In this document: piece after piece, positions 15,514-23,253 of the stretch
How the letters are laid out: each line of letters begins with the position of its first letter
How positions within the stretch are numbered: position 1 is the first letter of the stretch
Assembly (NCBI RefSeq): GCF_023283535.1
Contig: NZ_JAKILT010000044.1
Location: forward strand, 1-45,177
Source of the DNA: Shewanella sairae
Lineage (GTDB): Bacteria > Pseudomonadota > Gammaproteobacteria > Enterobacterales > Shewanellaceae
Reading direction: 5' to 3'
Length of the DNA: 45,177 bases
Translations under genes and position numbers: made by a program
Notes under the pieces: model-generated
Seen by the model: the letters and a program-made list of their open reading frames with translations, nothing else
What the model was told of the DNA's origin: nothing
Databases searched by the model: none

Positions 15514-15765
15514 CTAATTAACTCATGAGCTGAATAATCAGATGTCGGTACGCCTGTGGGCTTCGGTTTCAGGGTGAGGTATCTCAAAGAAATACTCCTC
15601 GAGCGAGAGGCAGGATGCCGAACTGGCTTTTTAGCAGGGATGCTATTGGAAACCGCAGAGCGGCCAAGGATGGCTTTATAGCGTCCCACAGAAGTAGTGA
15701 CAGGTGAACTTGTATTAAGGTTCAACTGTGAGCCGTTGCCTTTTCTGTGCGACCTCAAAGCTCAT
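15490..15765. repeat. Structured repeat-like element after the cassette genes
   Basis: About 275 bp without a credible gene, GC-richer than the cassettes before it. It has several potential hairpins: CCTC/GAGAGG, CCGC-AGA-GCGG, and GAACTT/AAGGTTC near 15703-15723. Its minus-strand translation (with GRSAVSNSIPAKK and HPASRSRSISLRYL) is one I recall as a recurrent false ORF in Vibrio and Shewanella genomes, so I read this as a dispersed noncoding repeat, not a gene. Multicopy status cannot be tested from one window. Confidence 0.5.
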
Positions 15766-15797
15766 TCCATAAACTACCTACAACCGAACTAACTATA

Positions 15798-15830
15798 TTC
15801 AGCCAACGTTCATCTAACCTTATGTATAAC
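15798..15830 (+). promoter_or_regulatory. Promoter with direct-repeat regulator site for the two-component operon
   Basis: TTCAGCCAACG (15798-15808) and TTCATCTAACC (15809-15819) form a direct repeat with an 11-bp period, the geometry of OmpR/PhoP-family sites. A -10-like TATAAC at 15825-15830 follows 16 bp after the start of the second repeat. The same arrangement occurs upstream of the DUF3300 gene at 18615-18647. Confidence 0.7.
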
Positions 15831-15917
15831 CTATCTACCCGCTAGGCATTCGCAAGCTAATGACTAATCGAATAGGATCTTTTAAACTGGCTGAATCTCA
15901 ACTCTTTGGTAGCGTTA

Positions 15918-16235
15918 ATGAAAACTGCTTTATTTACTATCTTGGTCGCACTTTCACTTTGCACAGCCTCCCCTGTCATGGCGGCTAGTGTGCATGGTTA
16001 TACAGCGCTGTCAGCAGTGGCTATGAATGCAAACAAACAGCAGCACAAATTAAAGGTCAGCAGTAAAGAGCAGGCTGTACAATTGGCGAAACGCCAGTAT
16101 CGCGGCAAGGTGCTGAAAGTGCAGTCGAGCCGAGTTAATGGCAATCCTGGTTATAGCGTAAAGCTACTGTCGAATGACGGTGTGGTGTTTTATGTCAAAG
16201 TCGATGCCAAAACGGGTCGTGTTTCTCGCAACTAA
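15918..16235 (+). CDS. Small exported PepSY-domain protein
   Basis: A 105-residue protein; I choose ATG 15918 (GGTAG upstream) over the TTG at 15906. A signal peptide (ALFTILVALSLCTASPVMAA) precedes a single PepSY-like unit: VSSKEQAVQLAKRQYRGKVLKVQ, then YSVKLLSNDGVVFYVKVDAKTGRV. PepSY domains bind or inhibit enzymes or sense envelope signals in the periplasm. It is first in an operon with the response regulator (57 nt gap) and the kinase, so it may modulate the kinase's periplasmic sensor. The promoter carries the direct repeat described above. Confidence 0.85.
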   Translation: MKTALFTILVALSLCTASPVMAASVHGYTALSAVAMNANKQQHKLKVSSKEQAVQLAKRQYRGKVLKVQSSRVNGNPGYSVKLLSNDGVVFYVKVDAKTGRVSRN

Positions 16236-16292
16236 CACTAGGCTATTGCTTGCAACGCTTTATTATCGCGCCGTACAACAAGGAACCAGAGC

Positions 16293-16979
16293 ATGAGATT
16301 GTTATTAGTTGAAGATGATTTAGAGCTGCAATCTAATTTAAAGCAACATCTTGTCGATGCCAATTACACCGTCGATACCGCCGATGATGGCGAAATAGGC
16401 CTGTTTCAAGGCCGTGAGTATAACTACGATGCCGCCATTATTGATGTTGGCCTGCCTAAGCTTGATGGCATCGCGCTTATTACTCAGCTTAGGGCACTAG
16501 AGATTAGTTTTCCTATTCTTATTTTAACCGCTCGTGATAGCTGGCAAGACAAGGTTGAAGGCTTAGATGCGGGTGCTGACGACTACCTGACTAAGCCATT
16601 TCACCCAGAAGAATTAGTTGCGCGCTTAAAAGCACTCATTCGCCGCTCTGCGGGTAAAGCTAGCCCGATTATTACTAATGGCCCCTTTAGCCTAAATACC
16701 AGTAGCATGGAGATCACTAAGTCTGGCGAGACCATAAATTTGAGTGGCTCTGAGTACAAACTGTTTGAATATTTAATGCTGCATATTGGCGAGGTGAAAT
16801 CAAAAACCGTGCTAACTGAGCATATTTACGATCAAGATTTTGATTTAGATTCCAACGTGATTGAGGTGTTTATTCGCCGTTTGCGTAAAAAACTTGATCC
16901 TGATAATCAACTCGGCCTAATTGAAACCCTTCGTGGTCAGGGCTATCGCCTTGTCTCTCTTAGCAATCACAGTAGTTAA
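16293..16979 (+). CDS. OmpR/PhoP-family response regulator
   Basis: A 228-residue DNA-binding response regulator. The receiver has the acidic pair EDD near the N-terminus, the phosphoacceptor Asp51 (IIDVGLPKLDG), Thr in LILTARD and Lys in YLTKPF. The winged-helix output domain (about residues 125-225) shows LSGSEYKLFEYLMLH, SNVIEVFIRRLRKKL and ETLRGQGYRL. The overall sequence resembles PhoP/QseB-type regulators. It lies 3 nt upstream of its partner kinase. It probably binds the 11-bp direct repeats at 15798 and 18615, so it would regulate its own operon and the DUF3300 gene; this rests on their shared layout, not on experiment. Confidence 0.92.
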   Translation: MRLLLVEDDLELQSNLKQHLVDANYTVDTADDGEIGLFQGREYNYDAAIIDVGLPKLDGIALITQLRALEISFPILILTARDSWQDKVEGLDAGADDYLTKPFHPEELVARLKALIRRSAGKASPIITNGPFSLNTSSMEITKSGETINLSGSEYKLFEYLMLHIGEVKSKTVLTEHIYDQDFDLDSNVIEVFIRRLRKKLDPDNQLGLIETLRGQGYRLVSLSNHSS

Positions 16980-16982
16980 CCA

Positions 16983-18572
16983 ATGCATCGACTTAAGCGT
17001 TTGCCTCAACTTATGCATTCATTAAAGGCGCGCCTTATAATCAGTGCAATGCTGCTGGTGTTAGTGTTATTGCCCATTGTTGGCATCACCCTAAATGATG
17101 CCTTTAAACTGCAAGTCAAAAGCGCTTCAGTCAAAGAGTTAAAAGCCTATGTTTATTCCATTTTGGCGGTGACAGAAGTCGACAACCAACAGCTATTAAT
17201 GCCTGAAGTGCTATTAGAGAATCAGTTCAATGTGATTCAATCCGGTTTATATGCGCTAATCACGGTTCCAGTAAAGCCAAGCGTAGCTCCACCAGCTGAT
17301 GCAGCGGATGACTTTGCGGCAAAGTTTATCGAGAATAACTCTGTCAAAAATCGCTCTATCGAAAGTAACTTTGTAGAAAATCGCTCTGTTGAAAACAAGT
17401 CTGTCGAGAACCAGCCTATAACGCTCGTCCAACAAGCCAACGTGAACAATAGAGATGCCCGTAAAATCGCATGGCGCTCAAACTCTCTACTTGGTATCGA
17501 TTTATCTGCTGCGATTACAACTGCAGTGCATACCGCGGCAATATTTCCACAGCCGGAAAAAGGCCAAGGTCAGTTTAGTGAGATTATACTTAACGGTGAG
17601 CCGCATTTGGTTTACGGCTTTAGTGCCAGCTTTGAAACTGAGCAGCTCAACAAATTGGGCGAACCGCAACTGACACGCTTTCCCTTTACGGTTTATATCA
17701 TCAAAGACCAACAAGATTATCAGCTGCAGGTACAGGCATTTAATCAGCAGCTTTGGCGCTGGTTACTGATTTTAATGACCGCTCTACTCACGATTCAAAT
17801 ATTGTGGCTATGGTGGACGTTAAAACCACTGACTCGGTTACAACGCGAATTAGCTGCTATTGAAAACGGCCAAGCCAATAAATTAGATGAGCACTACCCG
17901 ACTGAGCTTAACGCGGTGGCGAAACAGCTTAATACCTTGCTCAATACCGAACAAAATCAACGTAAACGTTATCGAAACGCCTTAGCTGATCTCGCCCACA
18001 GTTTGAAAACACCTTTAGCGGTGATTCAAAGTCAAAAAGACTTAAGTCCACAGTCGTTTGACCAAGTTAGCCATATTAATCGAATTATCGGCCATCAGCT
18101 TAAGCGCGCACAATCAGCAGCAGGGGCAGCATGGCACTTGGGCGTTGCTGTGGTTGAGGTCTCAGACAAGCTAGTGCGTAACTTGCCCAAAATATACTGC
18201 CAGCCAGCAATAACCATCACGGAAGATGTCGATAGAAATGCGGTTTTCAAAGGTGATGCAAGCGACTTAACCGAGATCCTTGGCAACCTATTAGATAACG
18301 CCTGCAAAGCAGCAAACGCCCAAGTGCTGTTTCAGGTAAAAATCGTGCATGCTCAGCTTATCATCACCGTTGAAGATGACGGTATGGGAATCGATGAAGC
18401 GCTGCATGCACAAATATTTGAACGTGGCATTCGCGCAGATACTTATCAACAAGGTCACGGCATAGGTCTAGCGATTGTGCGCGACTTAGTCGACAGCTAT
18501 CAAGGCCAATTAACGGTTGGCCGCTCAACAACTCTCAGCGGCGCTAAGTTTCAGCTTAGCTTTAAACACTAA
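16983..18572 (+). CDS. PhoQ-like sensor histidine kinase
   Basis: A 529-residue membrane kinase. TM1 lies at about residues 18-38 and TM2 at about 257-278 (WLLILMTALLTIQILWLWW), enclosing a large periplasmic sensor domain. A HAMP-like linker leads to the H-box ADLAHSLKTPLAV with His339; note the Ser-Leu-Lys-Thr form typical of PhoQ-like kinases. The ATPase domain has ILGNLLDNACKAAN (N box), VEDDGMGID (G1) and GHGIGLAIV (G2). Residues 117-144 of the sensor form an imperfect pentapeptide repeat, N-x-S-V-E, encoded by a short DNA repeat at 17331-17414, which looks like a recent expansion. It is co-transcribed with the regulator and PepSY genes. Confidence 0.9.
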   Translation: MHRLKRLPQLMHSLKARLIISAMLLVLVLLPIVGITLNDAFKLQVKSASVKELKAYVYSILAVTEVDNQQLLMPEVLLENQFNVIQSGLYALITVPVKPSVAPPADAADDFAAKFIENNSVKNRSIESNFVENRSVENKSVENQPITLVQQANVNNRDARKIAWRSNSLLGIDLSAAITTAVHTAAIFPQPEKGQGQFSEIILNGEPHLVYGFSASFETEQLNKLGEPQLTRFPFTVYIIKDQQDYQLQVQAFNQQLWRWLLILMTALLTIQILWLWWTLKPLTRLQRELAAIENGQANKLDEHYPTELNAVAKQLNTLLNTEQNQRKRYRNALADLAHSLKTPLAVIQSQKDLSPQSFDQVSHINRIIGHQLKRAQSAAGAAWHLGVAVVEVSDKLVRNLPKIYCQPAITITEDVDRNAVFKGDASDLTEILGNLLDNACKAANAQVLFQVKIVHAQLIITVEDDGMGIDEALHAQIFERGIRADTYQQGHGIGLAIVRDLVDSYQGQLTVGRSTTLSGAKFQLSFKH

Positions 18573-18614
18573 CTAGCTTATTAGTTTTAGATTACCTACA
18601 GTGTGTTTTTCACT

Positions 18615-18647
18615 TTCAGCTTCTGTTCATCTTGGCTTTTCTATACT
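18615..18647 (+). promoter_or_regulatory. Promoter of DUF3300 gene with the same direct-repeat regulator site
   Basis: TTCAGCTTCTG (18615-18625) and TTCATCTTGGC (18626-18636) repeat with an 11-bp period, and TATACT at 18642-18647 follows 16 bp after the start of the second repeat. Spacing is identical to the site at 15798-15830, and TTCAGC, the following G, TTCATCT and a later CTT are shared. Confidence 0.72.
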
Positions 18648-18679
18648 GCAGCTAACGTATAAAAAGGTCAGGAGTTCAC

Positions 18680-19912
18680 ATGAACAGACTCAAAAAATGG
18701 TGTTGCCTGTCACTTGTTATCGCTATGCCTTTGATAATGCCAGTGACCGCAGTCAACGCCGACGCAAGCCAGCTTGAGCAAACTCAATATAGTGAGGGAC
18801 AACTCGCACAAATGCTGGCACCTATCGCCCTTTATCCCGATAGTTTACTGACCCATATTTTGATTGCAGCGACCTACCCGCTTGAAGTGGTTCAGGCACA
18901 TCGTTGGCAACAATCAAAACAACACTTATCGACCCAGAAACAAATCGATAAAGCCCAGGATAAAGATTGGGACCCAAGTGTGGTGGCGCTGATTGCGTTT
19001 CCCAATGTATTGCAAAAACTCAGTGAAGATCTTGATTGGACTCAGTCATTAGGTGATGCCTTTTTACAAGATGAAACTCAAGTGCTTGCCAGTATTCAAA
19101 CCCTGAGACAAGAGGCTGACAATGCTAATAGCCTTGAGCAGATGGAAAACATGCAAGTCACTCGCGTCAGTAATCAGATCATTATTGAGCCGGTACGCAA
19201 AGAAATTGTATATGTACCCTACTATGACCCAAGAACCGTTTATGGTTACTGGCGCTGGTATCGCTACCCGCCAGTGTACTGGGCGGTTTACCCTGGTTAT
19301 GTTAGACCCAGTTATGGTCATTTTTATTGGCGCGCCGGCGTGCACATTAGCTTTAACTATTACTTTAGTGCATTCCATTGGCATAAACGCCATGTGGTTG
19401 TAGTGCATCACCATAACTCGCATCGATACCGTCACCGCGGCCGTATTGTCACCAGTCACGGTGCCAAACGCTGGGCGCATAAACCACAACATAGGCGCGG
19501 TGTGGCATACAGCAGCGGTGCACTTAGGCACAAATATAATCGCCACCAGCCAAAGTACACACGAAGTAAAGTTGTAGGCCCAAATACCAGCAAACAGCGG
19601 GCTTACACCCGAGAGCAAACGATTCGCAATAAGCTTAAACCTAACGCTAGTGCTTATAGTAAGCCGACCCATAGCAAGGCTCATAACCAGCTTAAGACGC
19701 GTTCGGCAAAGCCTGCTAAATACTCGCACAACAAGCAAGTTCAGCCTTCATATAATAAGCAAGCTCATAATGTTAGCAAAGCTTATAGAAGCCCGGCGGC
19801 TAAGCCTAAGCAAATTCAAAGCAGGCCACAACAACACAGAGTGAGGCAGTCAGTTAACAGGCAAGCTCCTGCTAAACGCGGGCATCAGCAAGCTAAATAT
19901 AGAAAGGATTGA
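18680..19912 (+). CDS. DUF3300 envelope protein with His/Lys/Arg-rich tail
   Basis: A 410-residue exported protein; ribosome site AGGAG precedes the ATG. After a signal peptide (SLVIAMPLIMPVTAVNADA) the DUF3300 domain follows: LAQMLAPIALYPDSLLTHILIAATYPLEVVQAHRW in shorter pieces, DWDPSVVALIAFP, and IIIEPVRKEIVYVPYYDPR. Next comes an aromatic stretch (YGYWRWYRYPPVYW) and then about 190 residues very rich in His, Lys, Arg, Gln and Ser, which may bind metal ions, nucleic acid or the cell wall. Function of DUF3300 is unknown. It lies just after the kinase gene with its own promoter, whose repeats suggest control by the PhoP-like regulator, so it is probably an effector of that envelope-stress or cation response. 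Confidence 0.88.
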   Translation: MNRLKKWCCLSLVIAMPLIMPVTAVNADASQLEQTQYSEGQLAQMLAPIALYPDSLLTHILIAATYPLEVVQAHRWQQSKQHLSTQKQIDKAQDKDWDPSVVALIAFPNVLQKLSEDLDWTQSLGDAFLQDETQVLASIQTLRQEADNANSLEQMENMQVTRVSNQIIIEPVRKEIVYVPYYDPRTVYGYWRWYRYPPVYWAVYPGYVRPSYGHFYWRAGVHISFNYYFSAFHWHKRHVVVVHHHNSHRYRHRGRIVTSHGAKRWAHKPQHRRGVAYSSGALRHKYNRHQPKYTRSKVVGPNTSKQRAYTREQTIRNKLKPNASAYSKPTHSKAHNQLKTRSAKPAKYSHNKQVQPSYNKQAHNVSKAYRSPAAKPKQIQSRPQQHRVRQSVNRQAPAKRGHQQAKYRKD

Positions 19913-19972
19913 ATCGAATGATAAAAATATACATCATCATTCCTATATTATCGGTTATTGACCTTATGTAAG

Positions 19973-20255
19973 CTGATACCAATTACATTAATAATCTGTT
20001 CATTCAGTGGGAATTCAAAGCACTGAAGGCAAGCTGGGAACTTGAAGCTAATAGTTATTCTATATCGAGAGTTTCTGGCGCAGCGTGCTTTGCCATTTGC
20101 TTTAAATATCAGCCACCCAGAGGGAAGCGCTCAAGCATTCCACTTCTGCTTTGCGTGGCCTCACAAGGGAATAACCATTCTATCGTCCATGCGCCTTGAA
20201 TTGAAAAGCCTGAGCGCTTCTGAATTGATTACATTACTATTGCAATTGGTATTAG
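19973..20255. mobile_element. MITE-like element with 25-bp terminal inverted repeats
   Basis: Left end 19973-19997 and the complement of right end 20231-20255 match at 20 of 25 positions, sharing ATACCAATT near the tip. The roughly 283-bp interior has no credible gene; the 81-codon frame at 20042 is an artefact of the repeat. The size, inverted ends and lack of coding capacity are those of a miniature transposable element. I recall similar sequences in Shewanella genomes. It separates the DUF3300 gene from the AarF-like gene. Confidence 0.65.
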
Positions 20256-20340
20256 GACTGATCCGTATATACAAACTCGCGTATTGAAAGATGAGTTTGA
20301 TATTAAAGCAGTCCATTATTGCCACTTATTAAGGTGCTAA

Positions 20341-21690
20341 ATGAAAAAAGATCAAGCAGCAAAAGTTCCGACTAGTCGACTCTCTCGATTTTCTTCTCTC
20401 GGTGGTTTAGCAACCCGTTTGGCAAGTAATGTGATGCTAGAAGGGGCTAAAAAACTTAGCCAAGGCCAGTCACCCAAGTTACAAGACTTAATGCTTACGC
20501 CTAAAAATATCAGCCATGTGGCAGATAAACTGGCGCAAATGCGTGGCGCTGCAATGAAAGTCGGCCAAATGCTGTCGATGGACTCTGGAGAGTTAATGCC
20601 AAAAGAGCTGAGCGAGCTGCTTGCACGCTTGAGAGATGACGCCAAGACCATGCCCCACAAGCAGCTTATCGATATCCTCAAGCGTAACTGGGGCGAAGAC
20701 TGGTTAGCGCCTTTTGCCCACTTTGAACTGCGTCCTTTTGCTGCAGCATCTATCGGCCAGGTCCATCAAGCTACGTTAGCCAATGGTCAGCAATTAGCAG
20801 TTAAGGTGCAATATCCCGGGATCCGTAACAGTATCGATAGTGATATCGATAATGTCGCGGCGCTGCTGCGGGTCTCGAAATTGGTGCCGAAAAATGTCCA
20901 ATTTGATCAATTATTAACGGACGCAAAAAAGCAGTTACATACTGAAGCCAACTACCAAATTGAACTGGATATGTTAAAGCGATATCGCGAAGTTTTAGCG
21001 CAAGACGATACGTTTATTCTGCCTTCGCCTATCGAAAGCTTATGCACCGACGATATTTTAGTCATGGACTATATTGCAGCTGACAGTATTGAATCTGCCG
21101 CCGAGTTAGATCAACACACTCGCAATACCATTGCCAGCCAAATGCTGCAGTTATTCTTTAGAGAGTTGTTTGAATTTAAGCTAATTCAATCCGATCCCAA
21201 TTTTGCTAATTTTCAATATCAGGCTAAGACCCAGAAAATTGTGTTACTTGATTTTGGTGCAACCCGTGAGATCCCAGAAAACCTGTCTTGGCAATATCAG
21301 CAACTGATGCAAGCAGCTATTAATAACGACAGATTAAAGATGGAAGCTGCAGCTCAGGCGATTGGCTTTTTTAGGGATGCAATTGAACCACAACAAAAAG
21401 AACTGATCTTGGATATTTTCTATCAAGCCTGTGAGCCACTTAGAAGTGAAACCGCCTATGATTTTGGCTCGAGCAACCTTGCTCAGCGAATAAAACAAGC
21501 GGGTATGGCAATGAGTTCTGAGGCCGATAAATGGCATACGCCGCCTGTGGATGCGATTTTTATCCACCGTAAACTGGCAGGTATGTATTTACTGGCCTCA
21601 AAATTAAATGCTCAAATTGACGTAAAGTGCCTGTTTAATCGCTTTAGCCTCAATGAGCCAGAACAACCGCTAGATAAACAGCTCGCCTAA
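20341..21690 (+). CDS. AarF/ABC1/UbiB-family atypical kinase
   Basis: A 449-residue member of the UbiB/COQ8/ADCK family, unusual kinase-like ATPases tied to ubiquinone synthesis and lipid or stress functions. Family marks: KVGQMLSMDSGELMP (KxGQ motif), the Ala-rich nucleotide loop AAASIGQVHQA with the Lys in LAVKVQYPG, EANYQIELD, and QSDPNFANF plus LLDFGATREI (catalytic and metal-binding loops). This form lacks C-terminal TM helices and has a shorter tail than UbiB, so it is probably a paralogue of UbiB. The ATG at 20341 has AAGGTG just upstream. It is monocistronic. Confidence 0.88.
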   Translation: MKKDQAAKVPTSRLSRFSSLGGLATRLASNVMLEGAKKLSQGQSPKLQDLMLTPKNISHVADKLAQMRGAAMKVGQMLSMDSGELMPKELSELLARLRDDAKTMPHKQLIDILKRNWGEDWLAPFAHFELRPFAAASIGQVHQATLANGQQLAVKVQYPGIRNSIDSDIDNVAALLRVSKLVPKNVQFDQLLTDAKKQLHTEANYQIELDMLKRYREVLAQDDTFILPSPIESLCTDDILVMDYIAADSIESAAELDQHTRNTIASQMLQLFFRELFEFKLIQSDPNFANFQYQAKTQKIVLLDFGATREIPENLSWQYQQLMQAAINNDRLKMEAAAQAIGFFRDAIEPQQKELILDIFYQACEPLRSETAYDFGSSNLAQRIKQAGMAMSSEADKWHTPPVDAIFIHRKLAGMYLLASKLNAQIDVKCLFNRFSLNEPEQPLDKQLA

Positions 21691-21802
21691 CAGCGGCTTT
21701 CATCAAATGCTTGGCCGCAGCTGCTTAAGCTTGTTAGCGACTCTCTGCTGCGGGGCTGTTATCAGTAGTAAGGTTATGGCTATCGCGCTCGGCTTTTAAC
21801 AA

Positions 21803-22486
21803 CTATTGACCTGCGGTAATTGCCAGTACCGCCTTAGATTTAAACTCACGGCGATATAAAGTCACCACCACGAATAAACTTGCCGCAATAAATGCCACTG
21901 GATGGAAAAACCAGCATAAAGCGGCCATCGAAAAGTAGTAAGAACGCAGACCATAATTATAAGAGTGGGTAGCTTGATCTTGCACTGTGGCCATTTGTTT
22001 AGCGTAACGGCGTAAATTTTCATTTTTGCCCGTTTTATCAACCGGCGCCGCCCCCACCATGACATTTAAAAAACCGTATTGGCGCATTGACCAAGTAAAC
22101 TGAAAAAATGCCATGATGAAGATAAATGTCAGCATGCCTAGCTTTACCTGTACCAAAGCATGGTTAGGCTCGGCGGCAAATGGAATGGATGCGATGACCG
22201 CCTCTAAACGTTCGACCTGAGCAAATAGGGTTAACACACCGGCTAATACCAGTAATGTTGTCGACGCAAAAAAAGCAATATTGCGTTCTAGGTTAGCGAG
22301 TAATGCAGCCTCGCCCACTCGCACCTCACGGCCAATTAACTCGTGCATCCAATGAATACGGTGCTGATGTAAACAGCGAGCAATACAATTCGTTGTTTTG
22401 GCTTTACGTTTTGCAAAATAAGTATAACCAACCCAGCTCACGATAAAACAAAAAGGTGCAACCAGATCGAGTAGCGAGATGCTCAT
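21803..22486 (-). CDS. DUF599 integral membrane protein
   Basis: A 227-residue protein from ATG 22486; an alternative ATG at 22498 adds four residues and neither has a strong ribosome site. Four hydrophobic segments are visible: residues about 4-20, 70-92 (FFASTTLLVLAGVLTLFA), 110-130 (GMLTFIFIMAFFQFTWSM) and 185-215. It matches DUF599, with the WVGYTYFA start, the RNIAFFASTTLL segment and the QFTWSMRQYGFLNV turn. The role of DUF599 is unknown. It is not obviously co-transcribed with neighbours; the small rsmS gene lies about 95 bp upstream on the same strand. Confidence 0.82.
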   Translation of the reverse strand: MSISLLDLVAPFCFIVSWVGYTYFAKRKAKTTNCIARCLHQHRIHWMHELIGREVRVGEAALLANLERNIAFFASTTLLVLAGVLTLFAQVERLEAVIASIPFAAEPNHALVQVKLGMLTFIFIMAFFQFTWSMRQYGFLNVMVGAAPVDKTGKNENLRRYAKQMATVQDQATHSYNYGLRSYYFSMAALCWFFHPVAFIAASLFVVVTLYRREFKSKAVLAITAGQ

Positions 22487-22580
22487 GTGTGATCCCATGA
22501 TAAAACAACCATATAAATAACGTTAATAAAAGAAAGTCGCAGCCAACAAAACCGGGACATTTATCGCGCTGCAGATTAAT

Positions 22581-22739
22581 TTAGCGCTTAGCGAGTAAAT
22601 CTTGTTTAACTATTTCAATGGCAGCCAATACCACTTCGACATCAATCTGATGACTCTCTAATAAAAAAATAAGATCGACTGCGAGCTTAATTTCTTCAGG
22701 GGCGCTATCTAACTCACTTACAGGTTTATTGTCACTCAT
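22581..22739 (-). CDS. rsmS: RsmS/YbaM-like small regulatory protein (DUF2496)
   Basis: A 52-residue protein read from ATG 22739. Its core, APEEIKLAVDLIFLLESH followed by VVLAAIEIVKQDL, matches the DUF2496 family (YbaM of Escherichia coli, RsmS of plant pathogens), described as a pleiotropic regulator of the Rsm pathway and later linked to respiration and primosome-adjacent loci. The length matches family members. The identification is from the whole conserved core, so fairly firm even though the gene is short. Confidence 0.82.
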   Translation of the reverse strand: MSDNKPVSELDSAPEEIKLAVDLIFLLESHQIDVEVVLAAIEIVKQDLLAKR

Positions 22740-22943
22740 GCAGTTTAACTTCTGACCTTAGCAGCTTATCTAAAAGATATATTAGTATACTCAGAGAGTT
22801 GCCATGCCTCAATTAACAAACCACATACGGGCCAGAAATTAGAGTAATTAAAAATCTTTATTAGCGCTAAAAGCCTAGATATACTCGGCCTAAGAAGACA
22901 CAATCAATATTGTGAATAGCAAATACAAAGGCAAAGACTATCT

Positions 22944-23171
22944 ATGGCAAAAATGGATTTCTCGGTGATTAATGACACCACAGCAAAATCTTTTAATGAA
23001 CAGAAAAACCTTATCAAGCGCGTTTTTAAAGGTAACACTGTTCTGTGCCCTGTGTGCAACCAAGCACTGCAAATGAAGCTACCTGTAAAAGGCCAAGAAG
23101 AAAGTGTGTCAGGCATCTGCTGTAAGAAGGGTTGTACTGATATTGAACTTGATATGGAACTGGTTGTTTAA
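22944..23171 (+). CDS. Small zinc-ribbon-like hypothetical protein
   Basis: A 75-residue protein with CPVC (residues 32-35) and later CCKKGC (about 59-64), a Cys arrangement suggesting a bound zinc ion. The rest is Lys- and Glu-rich and soluble. I do not recognise a family name. It ends just before a strong bidirectional terminator shared with the convergent FetB-like gene, which supports it being a real transcribed gene. Confidence 0.65.
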   Translation: MAKMDFSVINDTTAKSFNEQKNLIKRVFKGNTVLCPVCNQALQMKLPVKGQEESVSGICCKKGCTDIELDMELVV

Positions 23172-23192
23172 CTCAAGCTGACAAGTTTTATC

Positions 23193-23224
23193 AACGGCTG
23201 CCAAGGTATTCTTTGGCAGCCGTT
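23193..23224. terminator. Bidirectional terminator
   Basis: A 12-bp stem AACGGCTGCCAA / TTGGCAGCCGTT (23193-23204, 23213-23224) with an 8-nt loop, followed by TTGCTTTT on the plus strand. It lies between two convergent genes. Confidence 0.88.
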
Positions 23225-23253
23225 TTGCTTTTAAGCGTCTATAATTCCTTGCG

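Noticed and set aside
15489..15758. 89-codon minus-strand frame
   Set aside because: I recall this translation as a recurrent false ORF from a dispersed repeat; the DNA is hairpin-rich and the frame overlaps the end of a gene.
19064..19738. 224-codon minus-strand frame opposite the DUF3300 gene
   Set aside because: It is the antisense shadow of a His/Arg/Lys-rich coding region; the plus-strand gene has a clear domain, signal peptide and promoter.
20042..20287. 81-codon plus-strand frame
   Set aside because: It lies inside the MITE-like element and runs over its right inverted repeat.
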